Assembly: GCA_050251615.1 (NCBI GenBank)
Contig: JBFWMM010000005.1
Location: 19,022 to 83,021, forward strand
Direction of reading: 5' to 3'
Length of the DNA: 64,000 nt
Source of the DNA: Sedimentisphaera sp050251615
GTDB taxonomy: Bacteria > Planctomycetota > Phycisphaerae > Sedimentisphaerales > Sedimentisphaeraceae
The first letter of the stretch is position 1, and each line of letters begins with the position of its first letter. Shown here in pieces: positions 56,640-64,000 of the stretch. Both the position numbers and the translations under genes were made by a program. The notes below the pieces were generated by a model, which was not told the DNA's origin, searched no databases, and worked only from the letters and a program-made list of their open reading frames with translations.

Positions 56640-57491
56640 TTACGGCTGGAGCACAATGTCGCATACAACGGGGTAATGGTCGGACGGGCATTTTCCATCG
56701 ACGTTTGTTCTGTTGATATGTGCATCTTTAACCGCTCCGCAACCGCGCGCGAATATATTGTCGATGAGACTGCCTTTTTCTATTGGCTTCCAGTTGTTGA
56801 ACGAGGCGGCGTCTGTTTCATTCGGGTGGATGGAGAGGAATGTGTTGACATATCTCCTGTTCAGATACTCTATCGGCTCGCTTCCCGGAACGGCATTGAA
56901 ATCTCCCATCAGGATAACGGGCTCATTGGCGGGGAGAGCGTCAATTTTCTTTGCTATAAGCTCGCTGCTCTTTACCTGCGAGTGGGCGGAAATGTGATCG
57001 TAATGTGTGTTAAATACATAAAAGGATCTGCCGCTTTTCTTCTCGGCAAGTCTTGCCCAGGAGCAGATTCGGGTGATGCCGTTGCCCCAGGTACTGGATG
57101 CAACCTTTTCAGGCGTATCGGAGAGCCAGAACGTACCGGCGCTGAGGAGGGTGAAGCGGTCTGCACGGTATAGGATGGAGCAGTGTTCGCCTTTCAGTTT
57201 ACCGTCATCGCGGCCTGTTGAGACGTTGCCGTACAGCTTTAAGGCATCCGTTATTTCATCGAGCTGAAAGCTCATAACCTCCTGCATACCAATGACATCT
57301 GCATTTTGCGAGGCAAGTAGCCGCAGGAACATTCCCTTGCGCATGTCCCAGTGATTTTCGCCGTCATCAGCATCGCCGTGGCGCACGTTGTACGTCATAA
57401 AGCGCAAAGTTTCAGATGTCTGTTCCTCCTGAGCGAAGCAGGCCGAGACGATAACTGTAAGAGCGAGAATGGCAGTAAAAAACGATTTCAT
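56640..57491 (-). CDS. Secreted endonuclease/exonuclease/phosphatase family protein
   Basis: About 283 residues from ATG 57491, which gives a clean signal sequence MKSFFTAILALTVIVSACFA (possible lipobox VSAC); ATG 57518 and TTG 57530 are alternative starts in frame. EEP-fold motifs: MTYNVRHGD, IGMQEV, NTHYDHISAHSQ, LMGDFNAVPGS, LIDNIFARG, SDHYPVVCDI, so the metal and catalytic residues are complete. Substrate unknown; secreted members often act on phosphodiesters. A promoter candidate TTGCAG-16-TAAACT lies at 57561-57534 on the minus strand. Divergent from dnaE. Confidence 0.85.
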   Translation of the reverse strand: MKSFFTAILALTVIVSACFAQEEQTSETLRFMTYNVRHGDADDGENHWDMRKGMFLRLLASQNADVIGMQEVMSFQLDEITDALKLYGNVSTGRDDGKLKGEHCSILYRADRFTLLSAGTFWLSDTPEKVASSTWGNGITRICSWARLAEKKSGRSFYVFNTHYDHISAHSQVKSSELIAKKIDALPANEPVILMGDFNAVPGSEPIEYLNRRYVNTFLSIHPNETDAASFNNWKPIEKGSLIDNIFARGCGAVKDAHINRTNVDGKCPSDHYPVVCDIVLQP

Positions 57492-57589
57492 AAAAACACC
57501 CGTAAAATATTTTTTCATTGTAACTCTCAAGATAGTTTAGCGTTATGTTTTTCCTCTGCAAGCATTTCGCGCAATAATTAAAAAGAGCC

Positions 57590-57617
57590 TTGTCGCAGGC
57601 CACTTAAAATATACAAT
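57590..57617 (+). promoter_or_regulatory. Promoter candidate of dnaE
   Basis: TTGTCG (57590-57595), 16 bases, TACAAT (57612-57617), about 80 bases before the chosen start. Confidence 0.45.
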
Positions 57618-57695
57618 TTCGTGCAGAGGAAAAGGAGCCGCAGGGAGCCTGCGTTTTCTGCATTTTGTTTAAGTTTTTTTACCGAGGAGCCGGAC

Positions 57696-60600
57696 ATGGC
57701 AGGTCAAGGTTTTACCCATTTGCATCTTCATACAGAGTACTCACTTCTCGATGGGGCTGTTCGTACGAAACAGCTTCTGGAGAAGTGCAAACAATATCAT
57801 ATGGACGCTGTCGCCGTAACAGATCACGGCAATATGTACGCCGCAATCGAATTTTACAAGACGTTTACCGGCAGTGGCGTCAAGCCGATTATGGGCTTTG
57901 AGGCTTATTACACCCCGCACGGCCGTGCCAACCGCAGCGGAAAATCGCAGGCCGGCAACTACCATCTCATTCTACTCGCCGAAAACAACATTGGCTACCG
58001 GAATCTTATCAAGCTCACCTCTCGCGCCTATACCGAAGGCTTCTACTACCACCCACGCGTTGATGATGAGCTGCTTGAGGAGTATTCCGAGGGTATCATC
58101 GCCACAAGCGCCTGTATTGGCGGAATTATCCCGAAATACATAATGAACGGCAGGGAGGAAGATGCCAGGATCGCTGCGGAAAACTATCTGCGCATTTTCG
58201 GCGAAAACAATTTTTTCATGGAAATACAGCGCCATGATTATGTTGACTCCGAGCCTGTTGACCCGAATCCTGCGATGATAGATTTGGCCAACCGGCTCGG
58301 CATAGGAATCGTCGCAACTAATGATGTGCATTTCCTGAACAAAGATGACTATCAGGCACATGACATCCTTACCTGCATCAGCACAGGCAAGATCTACGGC
58401 GAACAGAACCGCATGCACTACCCGACGAGCGTATATTTCAAGGATGCCGCGGAGATGCGCGAGCTTTTCAGCGACATCCCTCAGGCATGCGATCTCACAA
58501 ATGAAATCGCGGCACGCTGTAACGTTGAGATAGACCTCAAAACACGCCACGCGCCAACATTCAAACCGCCGGCCGGCAAGACTCCGGGCGGGTATCTCCG
58601 CGAGCTTGTGTATGCTGGCGCCGAGAAGCTTTACGGCGAGATAACAGATGATGTGCGCGAGAGAATTGAGCGCGAGATTGGCGTTATAGATGGCAAAGGC
58701 TTCTCCAGCTATTTCCTCATCGTATGGGAGTTTTGCGACTGGGCATCGAAAAATGGGATCCCCACGGGCGCCAGGGGAAGCGGCGTAGGTACGATTGTGG
58801 GATATTGTCTGGGGCTTTGCAATGTGGATCCGATCAAATACGGGCTGCTGTTCGAGAGGTTTATGGATCCAGAACGAAACGAGATGCCCGATATTGATAT
58901 TGACATTTGCCAGGACGGCCGCGGTCGTCTGCTGAATTACGTGCGTGAGAAGTACGGCGAGATTGCCCAGATTACCACCTTCGGCACACTCAAGGCGAAA
59001 ATGGCTGTAAGGGATGTGGGACGGGCACTGAATGTGCCTCTGAGCGATGTGAACAGGATAGCGAAGCTCATCCCCGAGGGCCCCAAGGTTACTCTGGATA
59101 AGGCGCTTGCCGGCAGTGAAGAGCTCCGCGCGGAGTATGATGCTGATGAGCAGGTGCGGCAGATGATAGACATAGGCAGAAAGCTTGAAGGTCTCTGCCG
59201 CCATGCGGGCGTGCATGCCTGCGCGGTGGTTATCGCTGATGAGCCGCTCAATACGTTGCTGCCGGTCTATCGCCAGAGCCAGTCGGAAGATCTCATTACG
59301 CAGTTTGAGGGTGCACATGTAGAGGCGGTCGGTCTGCTGAAAATGGACTTCCTCGGTCTGAAAACGCTTTCGGTTATCGAATCCACAAAGAGGATGGTCA
59401 AAGAGATTCACGGCGTGGATATTGACATTGAAAACATCGATATAACCGATCAGAGCGTCTTTGAGCAGGTGTTTACATCCGGACACACAAAAGGTGTGTT
59501 CCAGTTTGAATCGGACGGTATGGTGAAGATGCTTAGGGAAATGAAGCCCGACCGCATCGAAGACCTTATCGCTGCAAATGCGCTGTATCGGCCCGGCCCG
59601 ATGAGCCTTATCCCTGATTTTATTGCCCGAAAGCATGGAGCTGAATGGGATGTGCCGCATCCGATTATGCGTGAAATCCTCGAGGAAACTTTCGGCATTA
59701 TGATCTATCAGGAACAGGTGATGCAGATTTGCCACCGCCTCGGCGACATCAAACTCCGCGAGGCGTACAAGCTCATCAAGGCGATCAGCAAGAAGAAAAA
59801 AACCATCATTGATGCGGCCAAAGAGCAGTTTGTTCAGGGTTGCGTTGGCAAGGGACTCGATGCGGCCACAGGCAACGCGATATTTGAACTTATCGAGAAA
59901 TTCGCGGAGTACGGCTTCAACAAGAGCCATTCATCAAGATATTCGTTCGTGGCTTTTCAGACGGCCTACCTCAAACGCTACTGGCCATGTGAATTTATGG
60001 CGAGCATCCTCACTTACGAACATGGCGACCAGACAAAGGTTAAAGCTTATATTCAGGAGTGCAGGGATATCGGAATTGATATTCTCCCGCCTGACATTAA
60101 CGAAAGCGGCGTTTATTTTACCGCGGTTTACAGCAATGAAGAGGCTCGTAAAAACAGAACCGGCAGGATACGTTTCGGCCTTGGAGCGGTTAAGGGAGTC
60201 GGTGATAAGGCGGTTGAGCAGATTGTTGAGGCGAGGAAGGAACACGGGCAATTCAAAGACCTGTTTGATTTCTGCGACAATGTTGACCTGCGCCTTGCAA
60301 ACAAGCAGGTACTTGAGGCACTGATTAAAAGCGGTGCTTTCGACAGGCTTGGTGGTAGCCGCGCGCAGCTGTTTGCGGGCGTCGAGATGGCGATGAAGGC
60401 TGGGCAGTCCGCACAGGCGGACCGCCAGAACGGCCAGGGTTCTCTGTTTGGTGGATTTGAGTTGGCCGTACACGACAGCACTCCCCACCTGCCCGATGTG
60501 CCCGCATGGCCGGAAATGACTATGCTCAACTACGAAAAGGATGTCCTCGGTATGTTTGTAACGAGCAATCCACTCAGCAAATATGCCGATACCATTACCG

Positions 60601-61166
60601 CCTATTCCACCGCGCACAGCGATGAGATTGAAAAGCTCGCGCCCGATACGGAGCTGGTAATCGGCGGTATGATTTCGGAATTGAGGGTGAGGCCGGTTCA
60701 AAGCGGGCGAAATGCCGGCAGGAAAATGGCCACGTTCAAGCTCGAAGATTTCAACGGCCGCAGCAATGTGGTGGTTTTTTCCGACCAGTTAGCCAACTGC
60801 GAGACGTTGCTCGAAGATGATGCGCTGGTGTTTGTTATGGGCAAGCTCGACAAGCGCCGTGAAGAGCCGCAGATTGTATGCGACAGAATCGTTCTGCCGG
60901 AAGCTGCGCCCGAGGTGCTGAATACTAATGTCTGGATTCGTTGGAATACTTCCCGATATGGAAAAGCGGAGCTCGCAAGCTTGCTGGGTGTTATCGGCGA
61001 ACACTCCGGCAGCTGCCCTGTGTTTGTGGAGATTGTCAGCAGCGCGGGCTCAGTTTCCGTGCGGGCGGATCGGCATTTCTCCGTATCGCCCGACAGTAAA
61101 TTCAGGGATGAAGTTCGTTCGATGCTCGGCAAAGATTCTCTGGAGCTTAGGCGCGGGAGAAATTGA
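57696..61166 (+). CDS. dnaE: DNA polymerase III alpha subunit
   Basis: 1,156 residues from ATG 57696, with GAGGAG seven bases upstream; the frame extends 25 codons further up without support. PHP domain at the N-terminus (THLHLHTEYSLLDG, AVTDHGNMYAA), polymerase palm with the catalytic aspartates in PDIDIDICQDGR (Asp399-403 region) and GARGSGVG, then HhH, OB-fold (FNGRSNVVVFSD) and a short C-terminal domain. Replicative polymerase of the DnaE1 type. Followed 25 bases later by a flippase-like gene, probably on the same transcript. Confidence 0.95.
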   Translation: MAGQGFTHLHLHTEYSLLDGAVRTKQLLEKCKQYHMDAVAVTDHGNMYAAIEFYKTFTGSGVKPIMGFEAYYTPHGRANRSGKSQAGNYHLILLAENNIGYRNLIKLTSRAYTEGFYYHPRVDDELLEEYSEGIIATSACIGGIIPKYIMNGREEDARIAAENYLRIFGENNFFMEIQRHDYVDSEPVDPNPAMIDLANRLGIGIVATNDVHFLNKDDYQAHDILTCISTGKIYGEQNRMHYPTSVYFKDAAEMRELFSDIPQACDLTNEIAARCNVEIDLKTRHAPTFKPPAGKTPGGYLRELVYAGAEKLYGEITDDVRERIEREIGVIDGKGFSSYFLIVWEFCDWASKNGIPTGARGSGVGTIVGYCLGLCNVDPIKYGLLFERFMDPERNEMPDIDIDICQDGRGRLLNYVREKYGEIAQITTFGTLKAKMAVRDVGRALNVPLSDVNRIAKLIPEGPKVTLDKALAGSEELRAEYDADEQVRQMIDIGRKLEGLCRHAGVHACAVVIADEPLNTLLPVYRQSQSEDLITQFEGAHVEAVGLLKMDFLGLKTLSVIESTKRMVKEIHGVDIDIENIDITDQSVFEQVFTSGHTKGVFQFESDGMVKMLREMKPDRIEDLIAANALYRPGPMSLIPDFIARKHGAEWDVPHPIMREILEETFGIMIYQEQVMQICHRLGDIKLREAYKLIKAISKKKKTIIDAAKEQFVQGCVGKGLDAATGNAIFELIEKFAEYGFNKSHSSRYSFVAFQTAYLKRYWPCEFMASILTYEHGDQTKVKAYIQECRDIGIDILPPDINESGVYFTAVYSNEEARKNRTGRIRFGLGAVKGVGDKAVEQIVEARKEHGQFKDLFDFCDNVDLRLANKQVLEALIKSGAFDRLGGSRAQLFAGVEMAMKAGQSAQADRQNGQGSLFGGFELAVHDSTPHLPDVPAWPEMTMLNYEKDVLGMFVTSNPLSKYADTITAYSTAHSDEIEKLAPDTELVIGGMISELRVRPVQSGRNAGRKMATFKLEDFNGRSNVVVFSDQLANCETLLEDDALVFVMGKLDKRREEPQIVCDRIVLPEAAPEVLNTNVWIRWNTSRYGKAELASLLGVIGEHSGSCPVFVEIVSSAGSVSVRADRHFSVSPDSKFRDEVRSMLGKDSLELRRGRN

Positions 61167-61191
61167 CCTCGCCGCGAGAAAAAAGGATTAT

Positions 61192-62199
61192 ATGCGCATG
61201 ATGAAGAATAAAAAGACATTCATGGCAATCCTGCGGGCAGTAGTGGTGCTGGCTCTGCTGGTCTGGTTTGCGGTGAGTCAGGACTTGCGCTCTCTCGCCG
61301 GTACGCTTTCGGCTCTGAGCCCCGCGATGCTGCTTGCCGCGCTCGGCCTTTTTATTTTCGCAAACTCCTTGATGGCGATGCGCTGGCGTTTTCTGCTTCG
61401 TTTTCTTGATATACGAGTTTCGCCGGCCGCGGCGCTGAAGGTGATGTTCGTGGGTACGTTCTACAACAATCTTATGCTCAGCGCTATTGGAGGCGATGTC
61501 CTGCGCGCCTGGTATATCACACACCACACCAGACACAATAAGCTTGAGGCGGCGTTCAGCGTGATTATAGACCGTCTCTGCGGGCTTGCGGCCTCTTTCC
61601 TGCTCGCGGGCACGGGTCTGTTCTTCTCATGGGAGATTATCAGCGTCTCATTTGGGGAAAGCGATGCTGGCAAAAGCCTCAACTGGCCGCTCGTTCTTGC
61701 CTGTCTTGCAGGTTTTGCGCTTCTCGGTGTAGCATTGCTCTTCTTTGTTTGCCGTAGCGGCAAGCTTGCCGGCTTGTTATCGTCTGTAAAGGAAAAGCTT
61801 GCACGGGTGTTTCAGGCGCTCCTGATCTACTCTAAAAAACCGTTGTGTATATTGCTTGCTGTGGCGGTGAGCGTGGTTGTGCAGCTTTGCACAATTACCG
61901 GCATTTTTCTCGCCTGCCGAAGCGCCGGCATAGACGCCGCCTGGCGTTACTATATTGCTTTTTTTCCGATATGCTGGCTCGCAGCATCGCTACCGATAAG
62001 CCCCGGAGGGCTTGGTGTACTGGAGCTTGGAATCTCGGCGGCGTTTCTTCTGCTCCCGGGCGTCTCACCCGAGCAGGCGCTCACTATCGCGCTCTGTCAG
62101 AGACTCATCTTTCTCGCCGGTTCTATTCCGGGTCTTCTAATTCACCTCACTGGCTCGCACCTGCCTGCGGTTGCAAAACAGCCTCAATTACGCAAGTAA
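61192..62199 (+). CDS. Lysylphosphatidylglycerol synthase TM / flippase-like membrane protein
   Basis: 335 residues from ATG 61192 (AAAGGA four bases upstream; ATG 61198 also possible). About eight transmembrane helices. Family features are MRWRFLLRFL, then FVGTFYNNLMLSAIGGDVLRAWY, DRLCGLAA, and the late LPISPGGLGVLELG motif, matching the LPG_synthase_TM / UPF0104 family of putative lipid-linked substrate flippases. The usual synthase domain is absent. Substrate unknown. Confidence 0.88.
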   Translation: MRMMKNKKTFMAILRAVVVLALLVWFAVSQDLRSLAGTLSALSPAMLLAALGLFIFANSLMAMRWRFLLRFLDIRVSPAAALKVMFVGTFYNNLMLSAIGGDVLRAWYITHHTRHNKLEAAFSVIIDRLCGLAASFLLAGTGLFFSWEIISVSFGESDAGKSLNWPLVLACLAGFALLGVALLFFVCRSGKLAGLLSSVKEKLARVFQALLIYSKKPLCILLAVAVSVVVQLCTITGIFLACRSAGIDAAWRYYIAFFPICWLAASLPISPGGLGVLELGISAAFLLLPGVSPEQALTIALCQRLIFLAGSIPGLLIHLTGSHLPAVAKQPQLRK

Positions 62200-62277
62200 T
62201 GCGCCGATGTTGTGAATGCCGTTTGTGTATCGTCAATAATATACGCAGCTATACGCCGCTTTTTCTTGATAAATAAA

Positions 62278-62307
62278 AAAGCCGTGTTCTTTGCTGAACA
62301 CGGCTTT
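62278..62307 (-). terminator. Terminator of the tRNA-Asp transcript
   Basis: Perfect 12-base stem AAAGCCGTGTTC / GAACACGGCTTT with a six-base loop. On the minus strand it is followed by a T-rich run (TTTTTTATTT when counted through the stem end), so it ends transcription from the tRNA genes. Confidence 0.85.
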
Positions 62308-62316
62308 CCGATGGAG

Positions 62317-62390
62317 CGAGGACGAAGGGACTCGAACCCTCAACCTTCGGATCGACAGTCCGATGCTCTAACCAATTGAGCTACGTCCCC
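62317..62390 (-). tRNA. tRNA-Asp (anticodon GTC), copy 2 of the transcript
   Basis: 74 bases without encoded CCA. Acceptor GGGGACG/CGTCCTC (one G-U pair), D-arm GCTC...GAGC, anticodon stem TCGGA/TCCGA with loop CTGTCGA (GTC), T-arm GAGGG TTCGAGT CCCTT. Confidence 0.95.
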
Positions 62391-62419
62391 ATCGGGGTTT
62401 TCCTCTCTAAGGTAAGAAG

Positions 62420-62493
62420 CGAGGACGAAGGGACTCGAACCCTCAACCTTCGGATCGACAGTCCGATGCTCTAACCAATTGAGCTACGTCCCC
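62420..62493 (-). tRNA. tRNA-Asp (anticodon GTC), copy 1 of the transcript
   Basis: Identical over all 74 bases to the copy at 62317-62390; the two are separated by 29 bases and transcribed together on the minus strand. Confidence 0.95.
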
Positions 62494-62514
62494 GTTACCT
62501 TTAAGAGAAGCGAT

Positions 62515-62542
62515 ATGTTAGCGAAGCGCGGGTTTTAGTCAA
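62515..62542 (-). promoter_or_regulatory. Promoter candidate of the tandem tRNA-Asp genes
   Basis: Minus strand TTGACT (62542-62537), 16 bases, TAACAT (62520-62515). The transcript would start about 15 bases before the first tRNA. Confidence 0.5.
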
Positions 62543-62590
62543 TCAAATTTTGCGGGCCAAAGCAAAAAATACGCAAAAAATATCCGCCTC

Positions 62591-63508
62591 TTAACCTCGG
62601 CAGATTCCAATAGTCATAGCGGCGGCTGTTGCGATATACAGGAAAATGTTAAGAGCGTTCGGCAGGTTTACATTGTTCTTTTCGAGCCTGCCTTCGCTTG
62701 CAATCAGGATGCAGGTTAAGGCGAGCGGGGCGGTAAACAGCATTGCCTTCGCCCCCGATGCAAATGTAGTATCAAAAAAACTGCTGCCTGCTGCTATCGT
62801 GAAGGCGGCGGCAATCATGGCTCTGTACAGCACTACAGTTTTTCCTACGCCCCTGCGCACAACGAATGTTCGCTTGCCTGCCTGCTCGTCAGAGAGGCGG
62901 TCGCCGATGGCGTTGAGCAGAGCTACGCTTGCGATAAGCAGGCCGATAATTACAGCGGGCACAAAGACAACCGCCTGTAAGCTGCCGGTTTGCAGATAAA
63001 AGCTGCCGATCGTCGGCAGGAGTCCAAACATTGTAAAAATGTACGGCTCGCCGGGAAAGCGGTAGCACGCCTTGACAGGTGGCATTGTCCAGAATATGCC
63101 GCCAAGAACTCCGATTATGCCGAGGCTGAGAATCAGCAGGCTTTTTGTCAGGATGATCAGCGCCACTCCGATAAGCATTCCTATTGTCAGAGATATTATT
63201 CCAGCGGACCTCATCTGATTCGGTGTAACCAGCCCCGACTGAATATGTCCGCTGCCGCCTCCGAATTTTGTGCGGTTGATATTGAGCCAATCATTGCCGG
63301 AGAGATGGTCAAAGTAATCATTGAGCATATTTGAGCCGGCGTTGAGTGTAATAATAGCAATCAGGGCGAGAATTGCCGGCGTCCAGTCTATATCGCCTTC
63401 AATTTTGGCTCCGAGTGCAGTGCCCGTAACAACAGGGGGAATGCCGGGCAGCAGGAAAGCGGGCTCGGGAAGCGAGAGTATTTTTAATATCTTTTTGGTG
63501 TTGTTCAT
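62591..63508 (-). CDS. UbiA-family prenyltransferase (MenA-like)
   Basis: 305 residues from ATG 63508, MNNTKKILKILSLPEPAFLLPG. About eight to nine transmembrane helices. The two aspartate-rich motifs of the family are NMLNDYFDHLSG (residues ~57-68) and IGDRLSDEQAGKRT (residues ~200-213); GGSGHIQSG follows the first. It resembles 1,4-dihydroxy-2-naphthoate polyprenyltransferase of menaquinone synthesis, but related UbiA enzymes cannot be excluded. There is no Shine-Dalgarno site before the ATG; the promoter geometry suggests a nearly leaderless mRNA. Confidence 0.85.
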   Translation of the reverse strand: MNNTKKILKILSLPEPAFLLPGIPPVVTGTALGAKIEGDIDWTPAILALIAIITLNAGSNMLNDYFDHLSGNDWLNINRTKFGGGSGHIQSGLVTPNQMRSAGIISLTIGMLIGVALIILTKSLLILSLGIIGVLGGIFWTMPPVKACYRFPGEPYIFTMFGLLPTIGSFYLQTGSLQAVVFVPAVIIGLLIASVALLNAIGDRLSDEQAGKRTFVVRRGVGKTVVLYRAMIAAAFTIAAGSSFFDTTFASGAKAMLFTAPLALTCILIASEGRLEKNNVNLPNALNIFLYIATAAAMTIGICRG

Positions 63509-63516
63509 TCTGCGGG

Positions 63517-63544
63517 ATTTTAGTACGAGCGGTTGTAAAGTCAA
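63517..63544 (-). promoter_or_regulatory. Promoter candidate of the UbiA-family gene, leaderless geometry
   Basis: Minus strand TTGACT (63544-63539), 16 bases, TAAAAT (63522-63517). The start codon at 63508 begins only 8 bases after the -10 box. Confidence 0.5.
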
Positions 63545-63595
63545 TTTAACTTTATAATGCTCGGGTGATTAGTTGATAATAATGGGTACTTTTGC

Positions 63596-63624
63596 TTGAC
63601 AGACTTTGTTGAATGTTGTAAAAT
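63596..63624 (+). promoter_or_regulatory. Sigma-70 type promoter of the last gene
   Basis: TTGACA (63596-63601), exactly 17 bases, TAAAAT (63619-63624), preceding AAGGAG at 63660-63665. One of the best promoter matches in the window. Confidence 0.7.
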
Positions 63625-63671
63625 TATATTTCACTGTTTTAGGGTTTTGTTAAAAATGCAAGGAGTAAAAA

Positions 63672-64000
63672 CTGAAGGGTAAAGTCAAAAAGAAAATTCT
63701 TCTGTTACCGGCGTTGGGAGCGATTTTGATTTTAGGGCTTCTCATGGTTTATTTTGAGCGTGACTGGGGCGGGGGAAAGAATATACCTCAGATGTACTCG
63801 GTGGTAGTGCATAAAGTAGGGGGCAGCTGGGTATATGACAACGAGGATAACGGCCTGTTTCAGCGCAAGCTGAGCGACAGTATGCGGCTCAGTATGGATC
63901 GCTACAGCAAAAAGCTCGGCAATCCCGTGAGGTTTGTTGTTACTATGTCAACAGAAGAGATTGCAGATTTTGATGACAGAATCACTTTCCGCAGGCGTTC
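63672..64000 (+). CDS. Membrane-anchored protein of unknown function, 3' partial, possible CTG start
   Basis: The frame has an N-terminal basic segment (KGKVKKK) and one transmembrane helix (ILLLPALGAILILGLLMVYF), followed by an outside domain (NIPQMYSVVVHKVGGSWVYD...). AAGGAG (63660-63665) sits six bases before CTG 63672, and there is no ATG, GTG or TTG in frame before the helix; the first in-frame ATG would cut the helix. An ATG at 63656 opens only an eight-codon frame. I do not recognise the family. It runs off the window end. Confidence 0.6.
   Translation, partial: MKGKVKKKILLLPALGAILILGLLMVYFERDWGGGKNIPQMYSVVVHKVGGSWVYDNEDNGLFQRKLSDSMRLSMDRYSKKLGNPVRFVVTMSTEEIADFDDRITFRRR

Noticed and set aside
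57972..59930. Long antisense open frame (652 codons) opposite dnaE
   Set aside because: Mirror frame of a conserved gene; composition has no family motif.

Overview
The window looks like a chromosomal scaffold from an anaerobic, polysaccharide-degrading member of the PVC group, most likely a Phycisphaerae planctomycete of the Sedimentisphaerales type. This is inferred from gene style, not from a marker gene. The signs are prepilin-type proteins with an H-X9-DG motif, paired DUF1080 and Gfo/Idh/MocA genes, dockerin-like C-terminal repeats on a very large secreted protein, many signal-peptide glycosidases with no SusC/SusD pair, and Shine-Dalgarno sites of the AAGGAG kind. There are three 100-N gaps. 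Each is flanked by an identical 127-base sequence on both sides, which is the signature of de Bruijn contig ends (k = 127) that were scaffolded without being merged.

Layout. (1) 1-3.5 kb: a tight operon of a DUF1080/CBM protein (5' end outside the window), an ApbE-like protein, a Tat-type Gfo/Idh/MocA oxidoreductase and a small two-helix membrane protein, closed by a terminator. (2) 4.2-10.5 kb: arabinan/galactan-type enzymes, namely a GH51-GH43 fusion and a GH2 whose gene runs through an A9 tract into a GH43 that has no start codon of its own. (3) 10.8-30.7 kb: a pseudopilin-like gene, then one giant gene of about 18.25 kb (about 6,080 residues after merging the third gap). It carries GLUG/PASTA modules, InlB-type B-repeats, CARDB and Calx-beta-like domains and a C-terminal dockerin-like pair. 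(4) 31.4-50.7 kb: a pectin/rhamnogalacturonan locus with a GH106-type rhamnosidase, an (alpha/alpha)6-barrel enzyme, a GH28-SGNH fusion, an esterase, mannonate dehydratase uxuA (opposite strand), a second GH2, and a 1,691-residue GH35-GH28-SGNH-SGNH polyenzyme. (5) 50.9-64 kb: housekeeping and accessory genes. These are a zf-TFIIB/LemA/M48 protease operon, an AAA ATPase plus DUF4276 pair that resembles two-gene anti-phage systems, mgtE, an endonuclease/exonuclease/phosphatase protein, dnaE, a flippase-like membrane protein, two identical tRNA-Asp genes, a UbiA-type prenyltransferase and a truncated membrane-anchored protein.

How it may work together (inference). Secreted and surface enzymes remove acetyl groups (SGNH domains, esterase) and cleave the galacturonan/rhamnogalacturonan backbone (GH28, GH106) and the arabinan/galactan side chains (GH51, GH43, GH2, GH35). 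UxuA would feed released hexuronate into the KDG route. The giant dockerin-bearing protein and the pseudopilin may provide surface attachment. Two LacI-like operator candidates sit at promoters of this locus. The best leads are the A9 slippery junction, the polyenzyme fusions, the giant repeat protein, the ATPase/DUF4276 pair, and a mosaic intergenic repeat family with an inserted 28-bp palindrome.
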